Notes: generated by a model from the letters alone, not told the origin. Counted from the first letter of the stretch, positions 1-9,924 are shown. The stretch: DNA of 47,963 nt from Acidobacteriota bacterium (GCA_003225295.1 QHYZ01000084.1:1-47963), one strand, 5' to 3'. Made by a program: numbers and translations.

Positions 1-1
1 C

Positions 2-172
2 GCCAAGACCACCACGGCGAAAGGATTGAAAGTCACCTGCAGATTGGATCGACGCAAATACCTGACAGGACGCGAGATAAGCAAAGCGCAAATGGAACCC
101 CTCAACCTGGAACGCAACAAGTTTCACGGCGAGTGGAACTACGTCATCAAACCGAAGGCAAAAATAAGTTGA
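2..172 (+). CDS. ISAzo13-family transposase, C-terminal fragment (5' end outside window)
   Basis: Frame 2 is open from the first base and ends in TGA at 170-172, giving 56 residues. The tail contains LTGREISKAQM followed by FHGEWNYVIKPK. From memory of the family, ISAzo13 (Rhodopirellula-type DDE) transposases end in a '..G..IS...M..L.L....FHGEWNY.I.P' pattern, and this fits well. It catalyses cut-and-paste transposition of its own element. Only the last part is visible, so I cannot tell whether the transposase is intact upstream of the window. I did not identify the IS terminal inverted repeat in the 90 bp that follow. Confidence 0.75.
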   Translation, partial: AKTTTAKGLKVTCRLDRRKYLTGREISKAQMEPLNLERNKFHGEWNYVIKPKAKIS

Positions 173-261
173 TACCTTTATTTATTTACGGCTCCTTACT
201 GAAAGCCACGGCCAACTGCAGTTCGGGTCGGCTGTTCGTCTACCGGCTCGATGCGATTCAG

Positions 262-930
262 TTAACGCGGGTTTGATGCGGCTTGCCGGGCACTCTGTTT
301 AATCATTGCATCGTTCTGTTCGATGCTGCCCTTCACGAGCTCCGTCTTTACTTCCGATTTCTGTCCTGCCAATAGGTTTACTTCGGTCTCGAACGTGCGG
401 TAGCCCGGCAATTCAATCTTAATGCGATGCTTTCCCGCCGCGATCAGCAGCGAATGAAACTTCCCGCCAAATTCGCCCACATGTCCTACATACCATTCGT
501 CAAGAAACACGGCGGCTCGATTCGGCTGTACCGTCAGCTTCAACGTCGCCGTTGCCGATGGTGTCTGCCATCCCACGCTTTTTTGCATGGCCACGTGCAC
601 CGTTTGTTTTCGACCAGGTTCGACCACAATCTTGCGAACAAAGTCCTCAAGACCCGCCTGCCGGACGTTGATTTCATGCTCTCCAGGCAGCAGCATCACC
701 TTCTTGTCGCCTCTTAGCTCTTTCAGATAGCCTAGATACTGTCCATCGATCCAGACCCCCGAGTCCCGCTCCACTCTGCTCGCGCCTTCAAACTGCACTT
801 CCCCCATCACCCGATTGTCGGCATAACTGTTTGCCGCGGAGAGCAAGAGAATCAAGGCCACAACGGGGACAAACCTCCTCAGCCGGAACAGCGTCCCATC
901 TACCATCGCTTCACTCTGTCGATTGAACAT
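262..930 (-). CDS. Secreted PEGA-domain protein
   Basis: This is a 222-residue protein with an N-terminal signal/anchor (hydrophobic run roughly residues 20-35 after FRLRRF). Two PEGA-type beta-sandwich repeats follow. The first is around residues 43-118 (VWIDGQYLGYL then LLPGEHEINVR). The second is around 128-203 (AVFLDEWYVGHV then IAAGKHRIKIELPGYRTF). PEGA domains are found in surface and S-layer-associated proteins and are thought to mediate cell-surface protein interactions; no enzymatic residues are visible. The start at 930 was chosen because a purine-rich Shine-Dalgarno (GGGGGAAG) sits just upstream; a longer reading frame opens at 972 without one. The gene is divergent from the giant secreted protein at 1442, separated by about 510 bp. 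The substrate or partner is unknown. Confidence 0.8.
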   Translation of the reverse strand: MFNRQSEAMVDGTLFRLRRFVPVVALILLLSAANSYADNRVMGEVQFEGASRVERDSGVWIDGQYLGYLKELRGDKKVMLLPGEHEINVRQAGLEDFVRKIVVEPGRKQTVHVAMQKSVGWQTPSATATLKLTVQPNRAAVFLDEWYVGHVGEFGGKFHSLLIAAGKHRIKIELPGYRTFETEVNLLAGQKSEVKTELVKGSIEQNDAMIKQSARQAASNPR

Positions 931-1441
931 GCTTCCCCCTTCACCAACCCCGATAGCCAAAACGACCTGCATTTATCCAACCAACCGCAAATTCCAGAGA
1001 ACGGCCCCAAATCTAAGAAACAGTTAGGTTTGTCACGACCTTCCAGGCGCTGTCTGTATTTGCTGGCTAGTACTAGACCGCAAAAATTACTCACCACCCG
1101 CCGTCCTCCACCTCTCCGGCTTGTTCTCCATGATGAACCCCTTAGGATGAACCCCTTAGATGGTTCCCCCAGGTATTCTCCAGACTTCTTTCGTGAATCG
1201 CGTGTTCCCGAACCCGGCCAGAAACACTAGAAACAAAACAACGGACACTTGACTTTCTCCGGCTTTCACAGGAGACTGCCACTCATCGGATTCTCGAAAC
1301 GTGGCTTGTCTCACCCACCTTTGAGTCAGTATTCGAATGGCAAATCGCTTCGCGCCAAGCGTCTCTGTCCGAAGCGAGTGTGACTGATTGCCGGCGGGAT
1401 CGAACCGGTCCCGGAACTCTACCCTCAGCCTAGGAGTTTGC
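931..1441. other. Divergent intergenic region, 511 bp
   Basis: This lies between the divergent PEGA and sialidase/kelch genes and presumably holds both promoters, but I see no convincing -35/-10 pair. It contains a perfect 2 x 14-bp tandem duplication (GATGAACCCCTTAG at 1132-1145 and 1146-1159). The short open frames here look non-coding. Confidence 0.5.
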
Positions 1442-4400
1442 ATGATCCCGTCCGTCAAATCTATTTGTGCCCTTGCCGTGTTCACAGTCTTATCCGCCTT
1501 GCTCATGCCATCGGCGTCGGTGGCTCAGGTCGCGGGACAAAACGTCAACATGGTTTCCGGCACACAGTGGCCGACGGGCGACCCCTTTCTGCAGCGGCAG
1601 AACGAACCCTCCATGGCCGTTTCCACACGCAATCCCATGCATATTCTGGCGGGATCGAACGACTATCGAAGCGTAGATCTCGAGTTGGTGCTCAGTGGCG
1701 GTGCGGAAACCGGCGATTCCTGGCTCGGATTGTTCAAGTCGTTCGACGGCGGTCTCACATGGCAGAGCACGCTGCTCCCGGGCTGCCCGCAAGCCGTTCC
1801 TCAGTGTACGGACAGCGGCGCTCTAGGCGGCCGGTACCAGGCGGCTTCCGATCCGGTCGTCCGGGCCGGCACAAACGGCATGTTCTATTACGCGGGTTTA
1901 GCTTTTGACCGCGCGACCAGTTCAACCACCGCGAGCTCCTTCAGCTCGATCTTCGTGGCCCGCTACAACGACCTGAACAACAATGAGAACGTCGATCCCA
2001 TCACTTACATCGACACCCGCATCGTCGCTACGGGGAACAGTTCGCAATTCCTCGACAAGCCCGCCATGGCCGTGGACATTCCGCGCTCCGGTGCCATGAC
2101 TTGTTCGTTCAACGCCAACGAACCCGGCACCGGTCCGAACGGCGGCACGCTTACGGTCCATCAATCCTTCCCCGCCGGCAATATCTATCTTACCTACACC
2201 GATTTCTTGACGGCCACAAAAGACAACACTACTCCCACCCATCTTATGTTCACGCGCTCGGCCGACTGCGGCGTAACCTGGAGCTCTCCGATTCAGATCA
2301 ACAGCGGAACCACGACCAGCCAGGGCAGTGCCATCGCGGTGAATCCCCTGAACGGGAATGTCTATGTGGCATGGCGTCAATTCGCCTCCACGGGAGTGCC
2401 CGACGCCATCATGATCGCGCAATCCACGAATGGCGAAACGAGTTTCGGCGCGCCGGTCCGAATTTCGACTTTTCAACCGTTCGATCAAGGAACCACTGGC
2501 ACATCGTTTCGCACGAACGCTTATCCCGCGATCACGACCGACTTTTTGGGGCTTGTTTACGTGGCCTTTTCCGCCCGGGGATTGACAGCCAGTGGTGATG
2601 CGCGCGTCGTTTTCGCAGGGTCCATCGACGGCGCGCACTGGACACCCGCCATCATGGTCGACAATCCGTCGCTGAACGCCCAAAGCAATCCCTCCGGCCG
2701 CGGCCATCAAATCATGCCGGCGATGACCTTTGCCAACGGAAGGCTTACCATCCTCTACTACGACCTGCGCCTCGACCACTACGGCGCCTTTTACACTCCG
2801 AACGCTACAAGCCCCACGGGATATGCTCAAACGCTTCTGCCCGAAGGCGAGTTGGCGCCGCCAAGTCCAGTCCCGAGCGAAGTTTTCACCAACTTCATCG
2901 ATGACAACGGACTAACCTTGCGTCGCCACACCCTGGACTTGCGAGTTCTCGAGCTCGGAATTTTCCCGACGGTGACCTTGGGGCCCTCGGTGCTCGTTTC
3001 GCAATACGCCTATGGATGCTGCGTCAACCCCAACGCTCCCGACATCGAACAGTTCAAGTTTAACGTGCCGAACCTGCCGCTCTTCTCGACGGGAGAAGTC
3101 CCCTTCCTCGGCGATTACATTGAAGTCGTGCCATCACCACTTTTTGTGCCCAATGGAAGTTCTTGGTCGTATAACTTCACGCCGAGCGTAAATCCGCTTT
3201 TCCATGCTTCTTGGACCGACAATCGCGACGTCGTGCCGCCCGCGGACGGTAACTGGCAGAACTACACCCCGGCGGTGCCTATCGGCACAACGAGTGTGTT
3301 CCAGTCGGGCAGTTCGGTGGCGAGTTGCAAGCCCGGCCAGGAAGGCATGCGCAATCAAAACATCTACACTTCTCAGATTACCGGCGGCCTCGTCGTTGGC
3401 GCCCCGGGAAATGCCAAGCAACTCGGCACCACTACGTTTAACAATATGACGTTTCCGTTCCAGCGCGCCTTTGCCGTGGAAGCGCAAAACGTCACCAACA
3501 AACCGCTCAACGTGCGCTTTACGATTGCGAACCAGCCGACGGGCGGATCTGCCTCGTTCCTGCAATTCTCCCCGTTAACCACACTCGACCTGACGATTCC
3601 CGCGTTCTCCTCGGTCTCGCGCAGCGTCTTTGTTACTTCCAGCAATCCTCAAGCACGCGTCACCGTGAACGTCGCGCAAATCAACGCCATCGGCGGTTCC
3701 GTGGTCACCAACGGTCTGAGCTCTTCAGCGGTTCTCAACCCAGACATTACTAACCCCAACATCACGAACCCGAACATCACCAATCCCAATATCACCAATC
3801 CTAATATCACCAATTTTGAAGTCACCAACCCGAACATCACCAATCCCAACATCACGAATCCGAATATCACCAACCCGAACATCACCAATCCCAACATCAC
3901 GAATCCGAATATCACCAACCCGAACATCACCAACGTTAGTGCAACCAATCCCAACATCACCAATCCCAATATCACCAACCCAGACATCACCAACCCGAAC
4001 ATCACCAATCCCAACATCACCAATCCGGACATAACCAACGGTTCGATTCAGGACGTCATCTACCCGATGAGCAACAACGGCAACACCACCGCCACCTACA
4101 CCGTGAAGACCGCGACTTTTGCTCCCCCGCCAGGCGGCGTCTTCCTGCAGCTCATCCTCAACAAGCTTTACGAGACGCCCGCCGCCAACAACTGCCAGCT
4201 CGCCAATGAAACCCATTGGGTCACCGTAGCCAACATCACCAACCCAAAGCTCTACACCCCAACGGATCCCCAACTCGGAAATCCAAACATTACCAATCCC
4301 ACCCCGAATGAAGCTTCGGTCACCCTCGCCCCAGGTGAGACGGTATACATCACGCTTCGCGTTGTAAATCCAACGCCAGCAATTACTCCGTTCAATCCGT

Positions 4401-6925
4401 TGACCTCAATCACTCCAGTGACCATCCCGCAGGCCGTAAACACGCAAACCGTCCTCTCGAATCCCGGCGCGACGATTTTTCCGCCGGTTACCGTGCCGCC
4501 TCTCATGATCACAACGGCGACGCTGCTCGATGGCATCCTTGGCAATTCCTATAGCGCGCGTATCGCCGTGCAGGGTGGAAACCCGGGCGCCGACAGGTGG
4601 AGCGTTTCTGTGGGAGCGTTGCCTACTGGCCTCAGCTTGAATACCGCGACCGGCGCAATCAGCGGCCCGCTTTCCGCCACTGGAACCTTTACGTTTACGA
4701 TCCAGGTAAAAGACACTGCCATTGGAACTCAATTTCCGCAGCACACCACGTCGCAGAGCTACACGATTCACGTCGTTCCGCCTCTGTCGCTGGCATCCGC
4801 GACGCTTCCCGGCGGAACGCAAGGCACGTTCTACAGCCAGGCAATCGTGCCCGCCGGAGGACTTTCTCCTGTCACTATTTCTCTTATCGGAGGAGCGTTA
4901 CCAGCCTCGCTCAACTTCAACAACGGCACGATTATGGGGACGCCCACCGGGACGGGCACGTCCAACTTCACCGTCCGGGCCGTCGACAGCTCAAACCCGC
5001 AGCAGGTGTTTACGCAGAGCTATAGCATCAACATCGTGATGCCCGTTCAGACCGGCGGAAATATATTCTTCATAACGAGTCCGGTCAACTCGGTAGGCGG
5101 TCATGTGCTTAGCAATAGCCCAATCACGGTTCGGGTGACTGACAACCAAGAAGCGGTCGTTCCAGGCGCCCCAGTCACGATTTCTTTCAATGGTACGCCG
5201 CCTTGTCCTACTGCCATTCTGAGCGGTACGCTGACGCAAGTGACGGACCAGACGGGTCAGGCAAGCTTTAACGACTTGAAGATCGACCGGGGCCAACAGG
5301 CTTACACGCTGAAAGCCACTGTCAGTTCCGCACCGAACGTTTTCGGGACTTCAGTCACGTTCAACGTCGAAGGTTTCTGCGACACGAGCAGTTTGACAGT
5401 GGCGCGCGAGTACCATCGGGCAGTCAGCCTGCCCAACGGGAAGGTGTTAGTCGCCGGGGGCGCGTCAAATCTAGATGGCACGGGCGCGCTGATGAGCGCG
5501 GAAATCTACGATCCCGCCACTCATACATTCGCCTCGATTGGAAACATGCATGATCCGCGGGTCGACTTCACCGCGACTCTGCTTTCGAATGGGAAAGTAT
5601 TGATTGCTGGTGGCTTCAACGACACGACCTCTCTAGCGTCCGCGGAAATCTTCGACCCCGCTGACAATTCCTTCACCTTGCTGCCTAGCGCCATGACAAG
5701 CCCGCGCTCGGAACATACCGCCACCCTCCTGCAGGATGGCACAGTGCTAATTGCTGGCGGCGACTCCGTCAACAACGCCACGACCTTGACGACCGTTGGG
5801 ACCGCGGAAATCTTCCATCCAACTACGAATTCTTTTTCCAACACCGAATTGGGCATGAACACACCACGTGCGGATCATCACGCCGATCTGCTTCCCAATG
5901 GTCAGGTGTTGATCACCGGCGGCTTTGATGCTCACCTTACGCTGCTCGCTAGTGCGGAACTATACGATCCGGTGACTCTGACGTTTGTACCGACCGGAAG
6001 CATGGCTACCGCGCGCTTGTTCCACGCATCAGCTCTGCTGAATACCGGCAAAGTCCTTGTCGCGGGCGGGCAAATCACTAGCGGCGGAGCCACAACCGCA
6101 ACGGCTGAATTGTACGATCCATCGGCTGGAACATTCAGCTCGACGGGAAGCATGGCTCAGCCACGCGCTCGCTACTTCGACACCGTGCTCCCGAATGGAT
6201 TGGTGCTCATCGAGGGTGTGGGAGGGGGCACCACTGCGTACGCCGAACTCTACGATCCAGCCACTGGTACTTTTGGTGCCGGCGGAGACCTGACTAGCAA
6301 CAACGGTGGAGGAAGAGAAGCCCTCCTGCCCGACGGCAGCGTAGTGATCGCGGGCGGGTTTAACGGTCCCAACGTATTGGCAAATGCTGAAATCTTTTAT
6401 CCACTCTCAAATCTCGGGTTCACACCTAGGACGTTTACAAGTTCGGCCAGTTTCTTTGCTGCTCTTGGTTCGATTCCCTCAACAACGGAGACATATGAAA
6501 CCCTTGCCAATGGAAGCGTGATTCTGCAAGGGGCGACTGTGGATAGCCTGACTTACTCTAGTTTCCCAGCGGGGGTAGACGGCCTCATCAATGGAAGCTT
6601 TGCCAGCATCGGCACGCAGAGTCTGACTGCCCGGCGCGGCGGTTCACCCAGCTTCTTCCTTCAGGGGGATAGTATCACCGTTACTTTCCCTGTTCCGGTC
6701 ATCGCCTCGGGGATCTTCTTCAATGCCTTTACGAGTGTGCCCGGCTCGTACTGTCTCAGCACGGCCGTGGGGACGGCCTGCAACGGCTCCACCTACGATA
6801 CTTCGTCGTTCTATTTCGTGGGGTTGATTTCGAGCACGCCGTTTACATCCGTAACTATCAAGGGCACGGGAAGTGGTGCGAGTGGATATAACGTGGACAA
6901 CCTGACCTACGTTCCGGTGCCGTAG
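1442..6925 (+). CDS. Giant secreted sialidase-like / NPNIT-repeat / Ig / kelch protein
   Basis: This is a 1827-residue exported protein. The start at 1442 is supported by AGGAG at 1432-1436 and a clean signal peptide (MIPSVKSICALAVF... cut near SVAQ). Modules in order: a sialidase/BNR-like beta-propeller, roughly residues 40-620, with Asp-box-type motifs (SFDGGLTW, SADCGVTW, STNGETSF); a linker; 20 tandem NPNIT pentapeptides, 766-865; two putative Ig (He_PIG) domains, about 1022-1200 (LPTGLSLNTATGAISG is typical); another Ig-like domain, about 1207-1313; seven kelch/galactose-oxidase-like repeats, about 1333-1651 (GKVLVAGG ... AEIYDP); and a C-terminal domain like those of PEP-CTERM proteins, ending FNVDNLTY-like, but with no PEP-CTERM or sortase anchor. 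It probably acts outside the cell in glycan binding or adhesion. Hydrolase activity is not demonstrated because catalytic residues cannot be assigned by eye. Confidence 0.85.
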   Translation: MIPSVKSICALAVFTVLSALLMPSASVAQVAGQNVNMVSGTQWPTGDPFLQRQNEPSMAVSTRNPMHILAGSNDYRSVDLELVLSGGAETGDSWLGLFKSFDGGLTWQSTLLPGCPQAVPQCTDSGALGGRYQAASDPVVRAGTNGMFYYAGLAFDRATSSTTASSFSSIFVARYNDLNNNENVDPITYIDTRIVATGNSSQFLDKPAMAVDIPRSGAMTCSFNANEPGTGPNGGTLTVHQSFPAGNIYLTYTDFLTATKDNTTPTHLMFTRSADCGVTWSSPIQINSGTTTSQGSAIAVNPLNGNVYVAWRQFASTGVPDAIMIAQSTNGETSFGAPVRISTFQPFDQGTTGTSFRTNAYPAITTDFLGLVYVAFSARGLTASGDARVVFAGSIDGAHWTPAIMVDNPSLNAQSNPSGRGHQIMPAMTFANGRLTILYYDLRLDHYGAFYTPNATSPTGYAQTLLPEGELAPPSPVPSEVFTNFIDDNGLTLRRHTLDLRVLELGIFPTVTLGPSVLVSQYAYGCCVNPNAPDIEQFKFNVPNLPLFSTGEVPFLGDYIEVVPSPLFVPNGSSWSYNFTPSVNPLFHASWTDNRDVVPPADGNWQNYTPAVPIGTTSVFQSGSSVASCKPGQEGMRNQNIYTSQITGGLVVGAPGNAKQLGTTTFNNMTFPFQRAFAVEAQNVTNKPLNVRFTIANQPTGGSASFLQFSPLTTLDLTIPAFSSVSRSVFVTSSNPQARVTVNVAQINAIGGSVVTNGLSSSAVLNPDITNPNITNPNITNPNITNPNITNFEVTNPNITNPNITNPNITNPNITNPNITNPNITNPNITNVSATNPNITNPNITNPDITNPNITNPNITNPDITNGSIQDVIYPMSNNGNTTATYTVKTATFAPPPGGVFLQLILNKLYETPAANNCQLANETHWVTVANITNPKLYTPTDPQLGNPNITNPTPNEASVTLAPGETVYITLRVVNPTPAITPFNPLTSITPVTIPQAVNTQTVLSNPGATIFPPVTVPPLMITTATLLDGILGNSYSARIAVQGGNPGADRWSVSVGALPTGLSLNTATGAISGPLSATGTFTFTIQVKDTAIGTQFPQHTTSQSYTIHVVPPLSLASATLPGGTQGTFYSQAIVPAGGLSPVTISLIGGALPASLNFNNGTIMGTPTGTGTSNFTVRAVDSSNPQQVFTQSYSINIVMPVQTGGNIFFITSPVNSVGGHVLSNSPITVRVTDNQEAVVPGAPVTISFNGTPPCPTAILSGTLTQVTDQTGQASFNDLKIDRGQQAYTLKATVSSAPNVFGTSVTFNVEGFCDTSSLTVAREYHRAVSLPNGKVLVAGGASNLDGTGALMSAEIYDPATHTFASIGNMHDPRVDFTATLLSNGKVLIAGGFNDTTSLASAEIFDPADNSFTLLPSAMTSPRSEHTATLLQDGTVLIAGGDSVNNATTLTTVGTAEIFHPTTNSFSNTELGMNTPRADHHADLLPNGQVLITGGFDAHLTLLASAELYDPVTLTFVPTGSMATARLFHASALLNTGKVLVAGGQITSGGATTATAELYDPSAGTFSSTGSMAQPRARYFDTVLPNGLVLIEGVGGGTTAYAELYDPATGTFGAGGDLTSNNGGGREALLPDGSVVIAGGFNGPNVLANAEIFYPLSNLGFTPRTFTSSASFFAALGSIPSTTETYETLANGSVILQGATVDSLTYSSFPAGVDGLINGSFASIGTQSLTARRGGSPSFFLQGDSITVTFPVPVIASGIFFNAFTSVPGSYCLSTAVGTACNGSTYDTSSFYFVGLISSTPFTSVTIKGTGSGASGYNVDNLTYVPVP
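3737..4036 (+). repeat. 15-bp tandem repeat tract coding for 20 NPNIT pentapeptides
   Basis: Twenty in-frame units of 15 bp (consensus AAYCCSAAYATCACS) run without a gap. Fifteen encode NPNIT, three NPDIT (units 1, 17, 20), one NFEVT (unit 6) and one NVSAT (unit 14). Residual NPNIT copies occur again near 4276-4296. Third codon positions vary between units, so the protein sequence is held more tightly than the DNA. The residue order (N before a central I, polar elsewhere) recalls pentapeptide-repeat beta-helices, but with Pro where those have Ala. Confidence 0.95.
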
Positions 6926-6999
6926 CGCGGCGTTCTCTTCCTGAGAGGCGAAGGCTTGTCTGCCGCCGCCTCTTCAGAATCGGCACAGGAGAAATTGCC

Positions 7000-9924
7000 T
7001 CAGTGCTGGCCAAGGCGCCGTCGGGCGTCCGCGACGAGAGGATCTCCAGCGCCTCTTTCTTTGATGGCGAGGAATGCCTTGTAAGACTCTGCGGCCCCCG
7101 GGCTATGCAATCCCTCGCGCGCGCGCCCCTGGTAGTAATACACAGCCGGCAAGATGTGGTAGCTAGGGACGTCGTCGAGAAAAACGGAAGTAGCTTCTCC
7201 GCGCCGCTTCAAGCACACGTCGAATTCCGAGGAAGCTTCCGTGTACGCCGAAGCCGCAAGATATGCCAGCCCCATGTCAAAATGCCCCAGCCAGGTGTCT
7301 GCCAGCTTCTGCGCTTCCTGAAATGAATTCAGCGCCTCGCGTGCATTGGCACGCTTGAGCCGCGCCTCGCCTGCAATCAATTTCGCATAAACTTGCGGTT
7401 CAGTCTCCAGCCGCTGCGAAAGTGGCGCAACCAGTTGCAGCGCCTTCGCTTCTTGTCCCGCAGCCACATAGACTTGCGCCGCTCGATAAATCACGCTCGC
7501 TTCTTTGCTTCCCGCAGCAGCCATTCCCGCAGCGGAAACCGCTTCCGATGTTTTCCCGCGCGCAAGCTCCGTCAAGGCAAGCGTGGCCGTGCGATCGGCC
7601 GCAGCTTCCTCATCCTTCGCCGCACGATCATCCGCGATGGCCCTCTCGAGAATCGCGGCCGCCTCCGTGAGCCGGCCTTCGTACAATTCCAGGTCCGCTA
7701 GTCCCGTTGACGCGATCGAAGCGCCATAGGCGCCCACCCCCTGGAGCTTCTTGTAGTTCTGCCGCGCTTCTTCGTTGTGCCCCCGCCCCAACTCCGCCAG
7801 CGCCAGCGTGCGAAGCGCCTGATCAAACTTCGGGTTCTCGTTCAGGATCGACTGTGCTTCCTTCGCCGCTGTGTCAAAATCCTCCGCATACAACGCATAC
7901 ATCGCATAATTCACACGCTGGAGCAGGCTGTGCGGGGTAATCTCCATCGCCCGCTTTTGCTCCTCTAGCGTCTTGCTCATGTTCCTGCCGTAAAAATAGG
8001 CCAGTGCCAGATTCGCATGCCCCGCGGTATCCGCCGGATATTGGCTGACCAAGGCCGACAACTCCTCAATCGCCTTCGCCTGATTGTGCATCAGCAAGTA
8101 ATACCCGCTGCGTGTCCGGTATTTCTCCCGGTCGGTCATCCGGTCGATCCGCTCCAGAGCCAATTGATAATACTTTTCCGCCTCCTGATTCTTCCCGAGA
8201 TTCGCGTACATTGCCGCCGTCCCGGCGTACGCTCGGCCCAGATCAGGATCCGATTTGGCCGCTTGCCCATAAGCGTTGATCGCGTCAGTCCATTTCCCGG
8301 ATTGCTGCAGGTCCTGGCCGACCGCGTACTGATGCGCCGCTTCGAGCGAGCCTGCGGTAAATGTTTCTGCCGCGGATTTCTGCGCGGACTCAGGCGTTGT
8401 GTCGCCCAGGCCCTTGCGAATGCGTTCCGCAAGTTTTCCTGCCGCGGCAAGAACATCCTGTTTATTCGAAGCGTCGCTTTCTTCCTTCAGCAGGGCCCTG
8501 CCGGTCGCTGGATCGAGCGTCGTCACGTAAACTTTGTAGCCGCTTCCTTCTTTCTGGATCGAGCCTGCCACCACCGCATTCACTCCCTCGCGAACGGCCA
8601 CCAACTGCGCCAGCGCCGCCTCCATATGCGACGCCCCTGGCTGTATCCTGGCCGCCACCTTTTTCGCTTGCCCGCGATTGTACGAGGAAATGAACGGCGC
8701 GCCCTCCAGCGCAATTCCTAGCATCGGTTCCAGTGTCCCGTCAAAAACCGGATCTCCCGTCTTGTTGTCAAAATCCGCGATCAGCAGCGATACCGGCGCG
8801 TGCGGCGCTGCGAGACGTGTCCCCAATTTCGAACGCAGAAAAAATCCCGCGGCAACCAGCGCCACGGCAAGCCCCGTCCCCGCCCATTTGACGTATGCGG
8901 GCAGACCGCCGACCCGCTGGACCAACACACGCGTTCCCGCTTTCGGTCCTTGCCACACTTCGATCTGTTGCAATAATTCCGCCGCGCTCGCGAACCGCTT
9001 GTGCGGATCGATCTCCAGGCATCGCCGGACGATCTCGCAGAGTGTCGGCGGAATCGTCTTATCTAGTTCTCCCAACGGGCGTGCCAGCTCATTCGTGCGC
9101 TTCCAGAGCTTTCCCATTGTGGTGTCGGCAAGGAAGGGGGTTTGCCCGGCGAGCATCTCGTAGAAAATGATGCCCACGCTGAACAAATCCGACCGCGCAT
9201 CGAGCGTCTGCCCTTTCGCCTGCTCGGGCGACATGTAATCCGGCGTCCCGATCAGCGCCCCGGTCTGCGTCATTCCCGGAGCCAACGTCGATCGCGCAAT
9301 CCCGAAATCCATCACGTACGCCCGGCCGCGCTTGTCCAGCATGATGTTTTGTGGCTTCAGATCGCGGTGAATCACTCCTTCCGCATGCGCCGCTTCCAAC
9401 GCCCGGCAAGTCTGCGCGATGATATTGGCCGCTTCCGCCGGCTCCAGCTTCTTCTTGCGGCGAAGCAGGCTCTGCAAATCCTCGCCTTCGATGTAGTCCA
9501 TGGTGATGAACTTGAACCCGTCGGCCTGCCCCAAATCAAAAATACGGATGACGTTCTTATGCGTGATTTGCCGCGCCAATATCAATTCTTGTTTGAATCG
9601 TTTCAGGATTTCCGGATTGGCCGCCAGATCGCTGCGAATCACCTTCAGCGCCACCTGACGTTCCAGTTCGCGATCGTAAGCCTGGTACACCGCGCCCATG
9701 CCACCTTGTCCCAACAGCCGAACAATCTCGTAGCGCCCGCCCAAAATCGTGCCGGGATCCAACTGTCCAAAGCCTGATGGGGAAATGACCACGTCCCCCG
9801 CAGGGACGGACCAACCCTGGCCTCCGGTAACCAGGGTCTGGTCACTCAACGGCAATGGCGTCGCGCACTTCGCGCAAGTCACCGACCTCTCCAAATTTGC
9901 GTAGCTGCACTGTGGGCAAACCAT
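7000..9924 (-). CDS. Transmembrane Ser/Thr protein kinase with zinc ribbon and TPRs
   Basis: This is a 974-residue Hanks-type kinase. A zinc ribbon opens it (Cys 3, 6, 17, 20). The kinase domain spans about 64-325: P-loop GQGGMGAVY, Lys94 in VALK, catalytic HRDLKPQN with Asp188, DFG Asp207, and PDYMSPEQ. One membrane helix lies at about 343-363. A TolB/FlgO-like domain follows (SLLIADFDNKTGDPVFDGTL), then many TPRs to the C terminus. Such proteins phosphorylate partner proteins in response to extracytoplasmic or assembly cues; the periplasmic TPR part is the likely sensor or scaffold. The start at 9924 puts the MVCPQC zinc ribbon at the N terminus, with AGGA about 10 nt upstream; an in-frame extension to 9987 is less likely. 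The gene is divergent from 10236 across a palindromic site. Confidence 0.93.
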   Translation of the reverse strand: MVCPQCSYANLERSVTCAKCATPLPLSDQTLVTGGQGWSVPAGDVVISPSGFGQLDPGTILGGRYEIVRLLGQGGMGAVYQAYDRELERQVALKVIRSDLAANPEILKRFKQELILARQITHKNVIRIFDLGQADGFKFITMDYIEGEDLQSLLRRKKKLEPAEAANIIAQTCRALEAAHAEGVIHRDLKPQNIMLDKRGRAYVMDFGIARSTLAPGMTQTGALIGTPDYMSPEQAKGQTLDARSDLFSVGIIFYEMLAGQTPFLADTTMGKLWKRTNELARPLGELDKTIPPTLCEIVRRCLEIDPHKRFASAAELLQQIEVWQGPKAGTRVLVQRVGGLPAYVKWAGTGLAVALVAAGFFLRSKLGTRLAAPHAPVSLLIADFDNKTGDPVFDGTLEPMLGIALEGAPFISSYNRGQAKKVAARIQPGASHMEAALAQLVAVREGVNAVVAGSIQKEGSGYKVYVTTLDPATGRALLKEESDASNKQDVLAAAGKLAERIRKGLGDTTPESAQKSAAETFTAGSLEAAHQYAVGQDLQQSGKWTDAINAYGQAAKSDPDLGRAYAGTAAMYANLGKNQEAEKYYQLALERIDRMTDREKYRTRSGYYLLMHNQAKAIEELSALVSQYPADTAGHANLALAYFYGRNMSKTLEEQKRAMEITPHSLLQRVNYAMYALYAEDFDTAAKEAQSILNENPKFDQALRTLALAELGRGHNEEARQNYKKLQGVGAYGASIASTGLADLELYEGRLTEAAAILERAIADDRAAKDEEAAADRTATLALTELARGKTSEAVSAAGMAAAGSKEASVIYRAAQVYVAAGQEAKALQLVAPLSQRLETEPQVYAKLIAGEARLKRANAREALNSFQEAQKLADTWLGHFDMGLAYLAASAYTEASSEFDVCLKRRGEATSVFLDDVPSYHILPAVYYYQGRAREGLHSPGAAESYKAFLAIKERGAGDPLVADARRRLGQH

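Noticed and set aside
1922-2830. 302-residue minus-strand frame inside the sialidase region
   Set aside because: Antisense shadow of a well-supported domain; composition and lack of signals argue against coding.
3737-4036. Possible CRISPR array
   Set aside because: The 15-bp units are contiguous and in frame within a gene; there are no unique spacers of constant length.
3649-4038. Minus-strand frame encoding a hydrophobic 'GLVMLGLVMFGLVI' repeat protein
   Set aside because: It is the antisense shadow of the NPNIT tract; no ribosome binding site, and codon variation follows the plus-strand protein.
8017-8721. 234-residue plus-strand frame opposite the kinase TPR region
   Set aside because: Arg-rich antisense shadow without ribosome binding site or motif.
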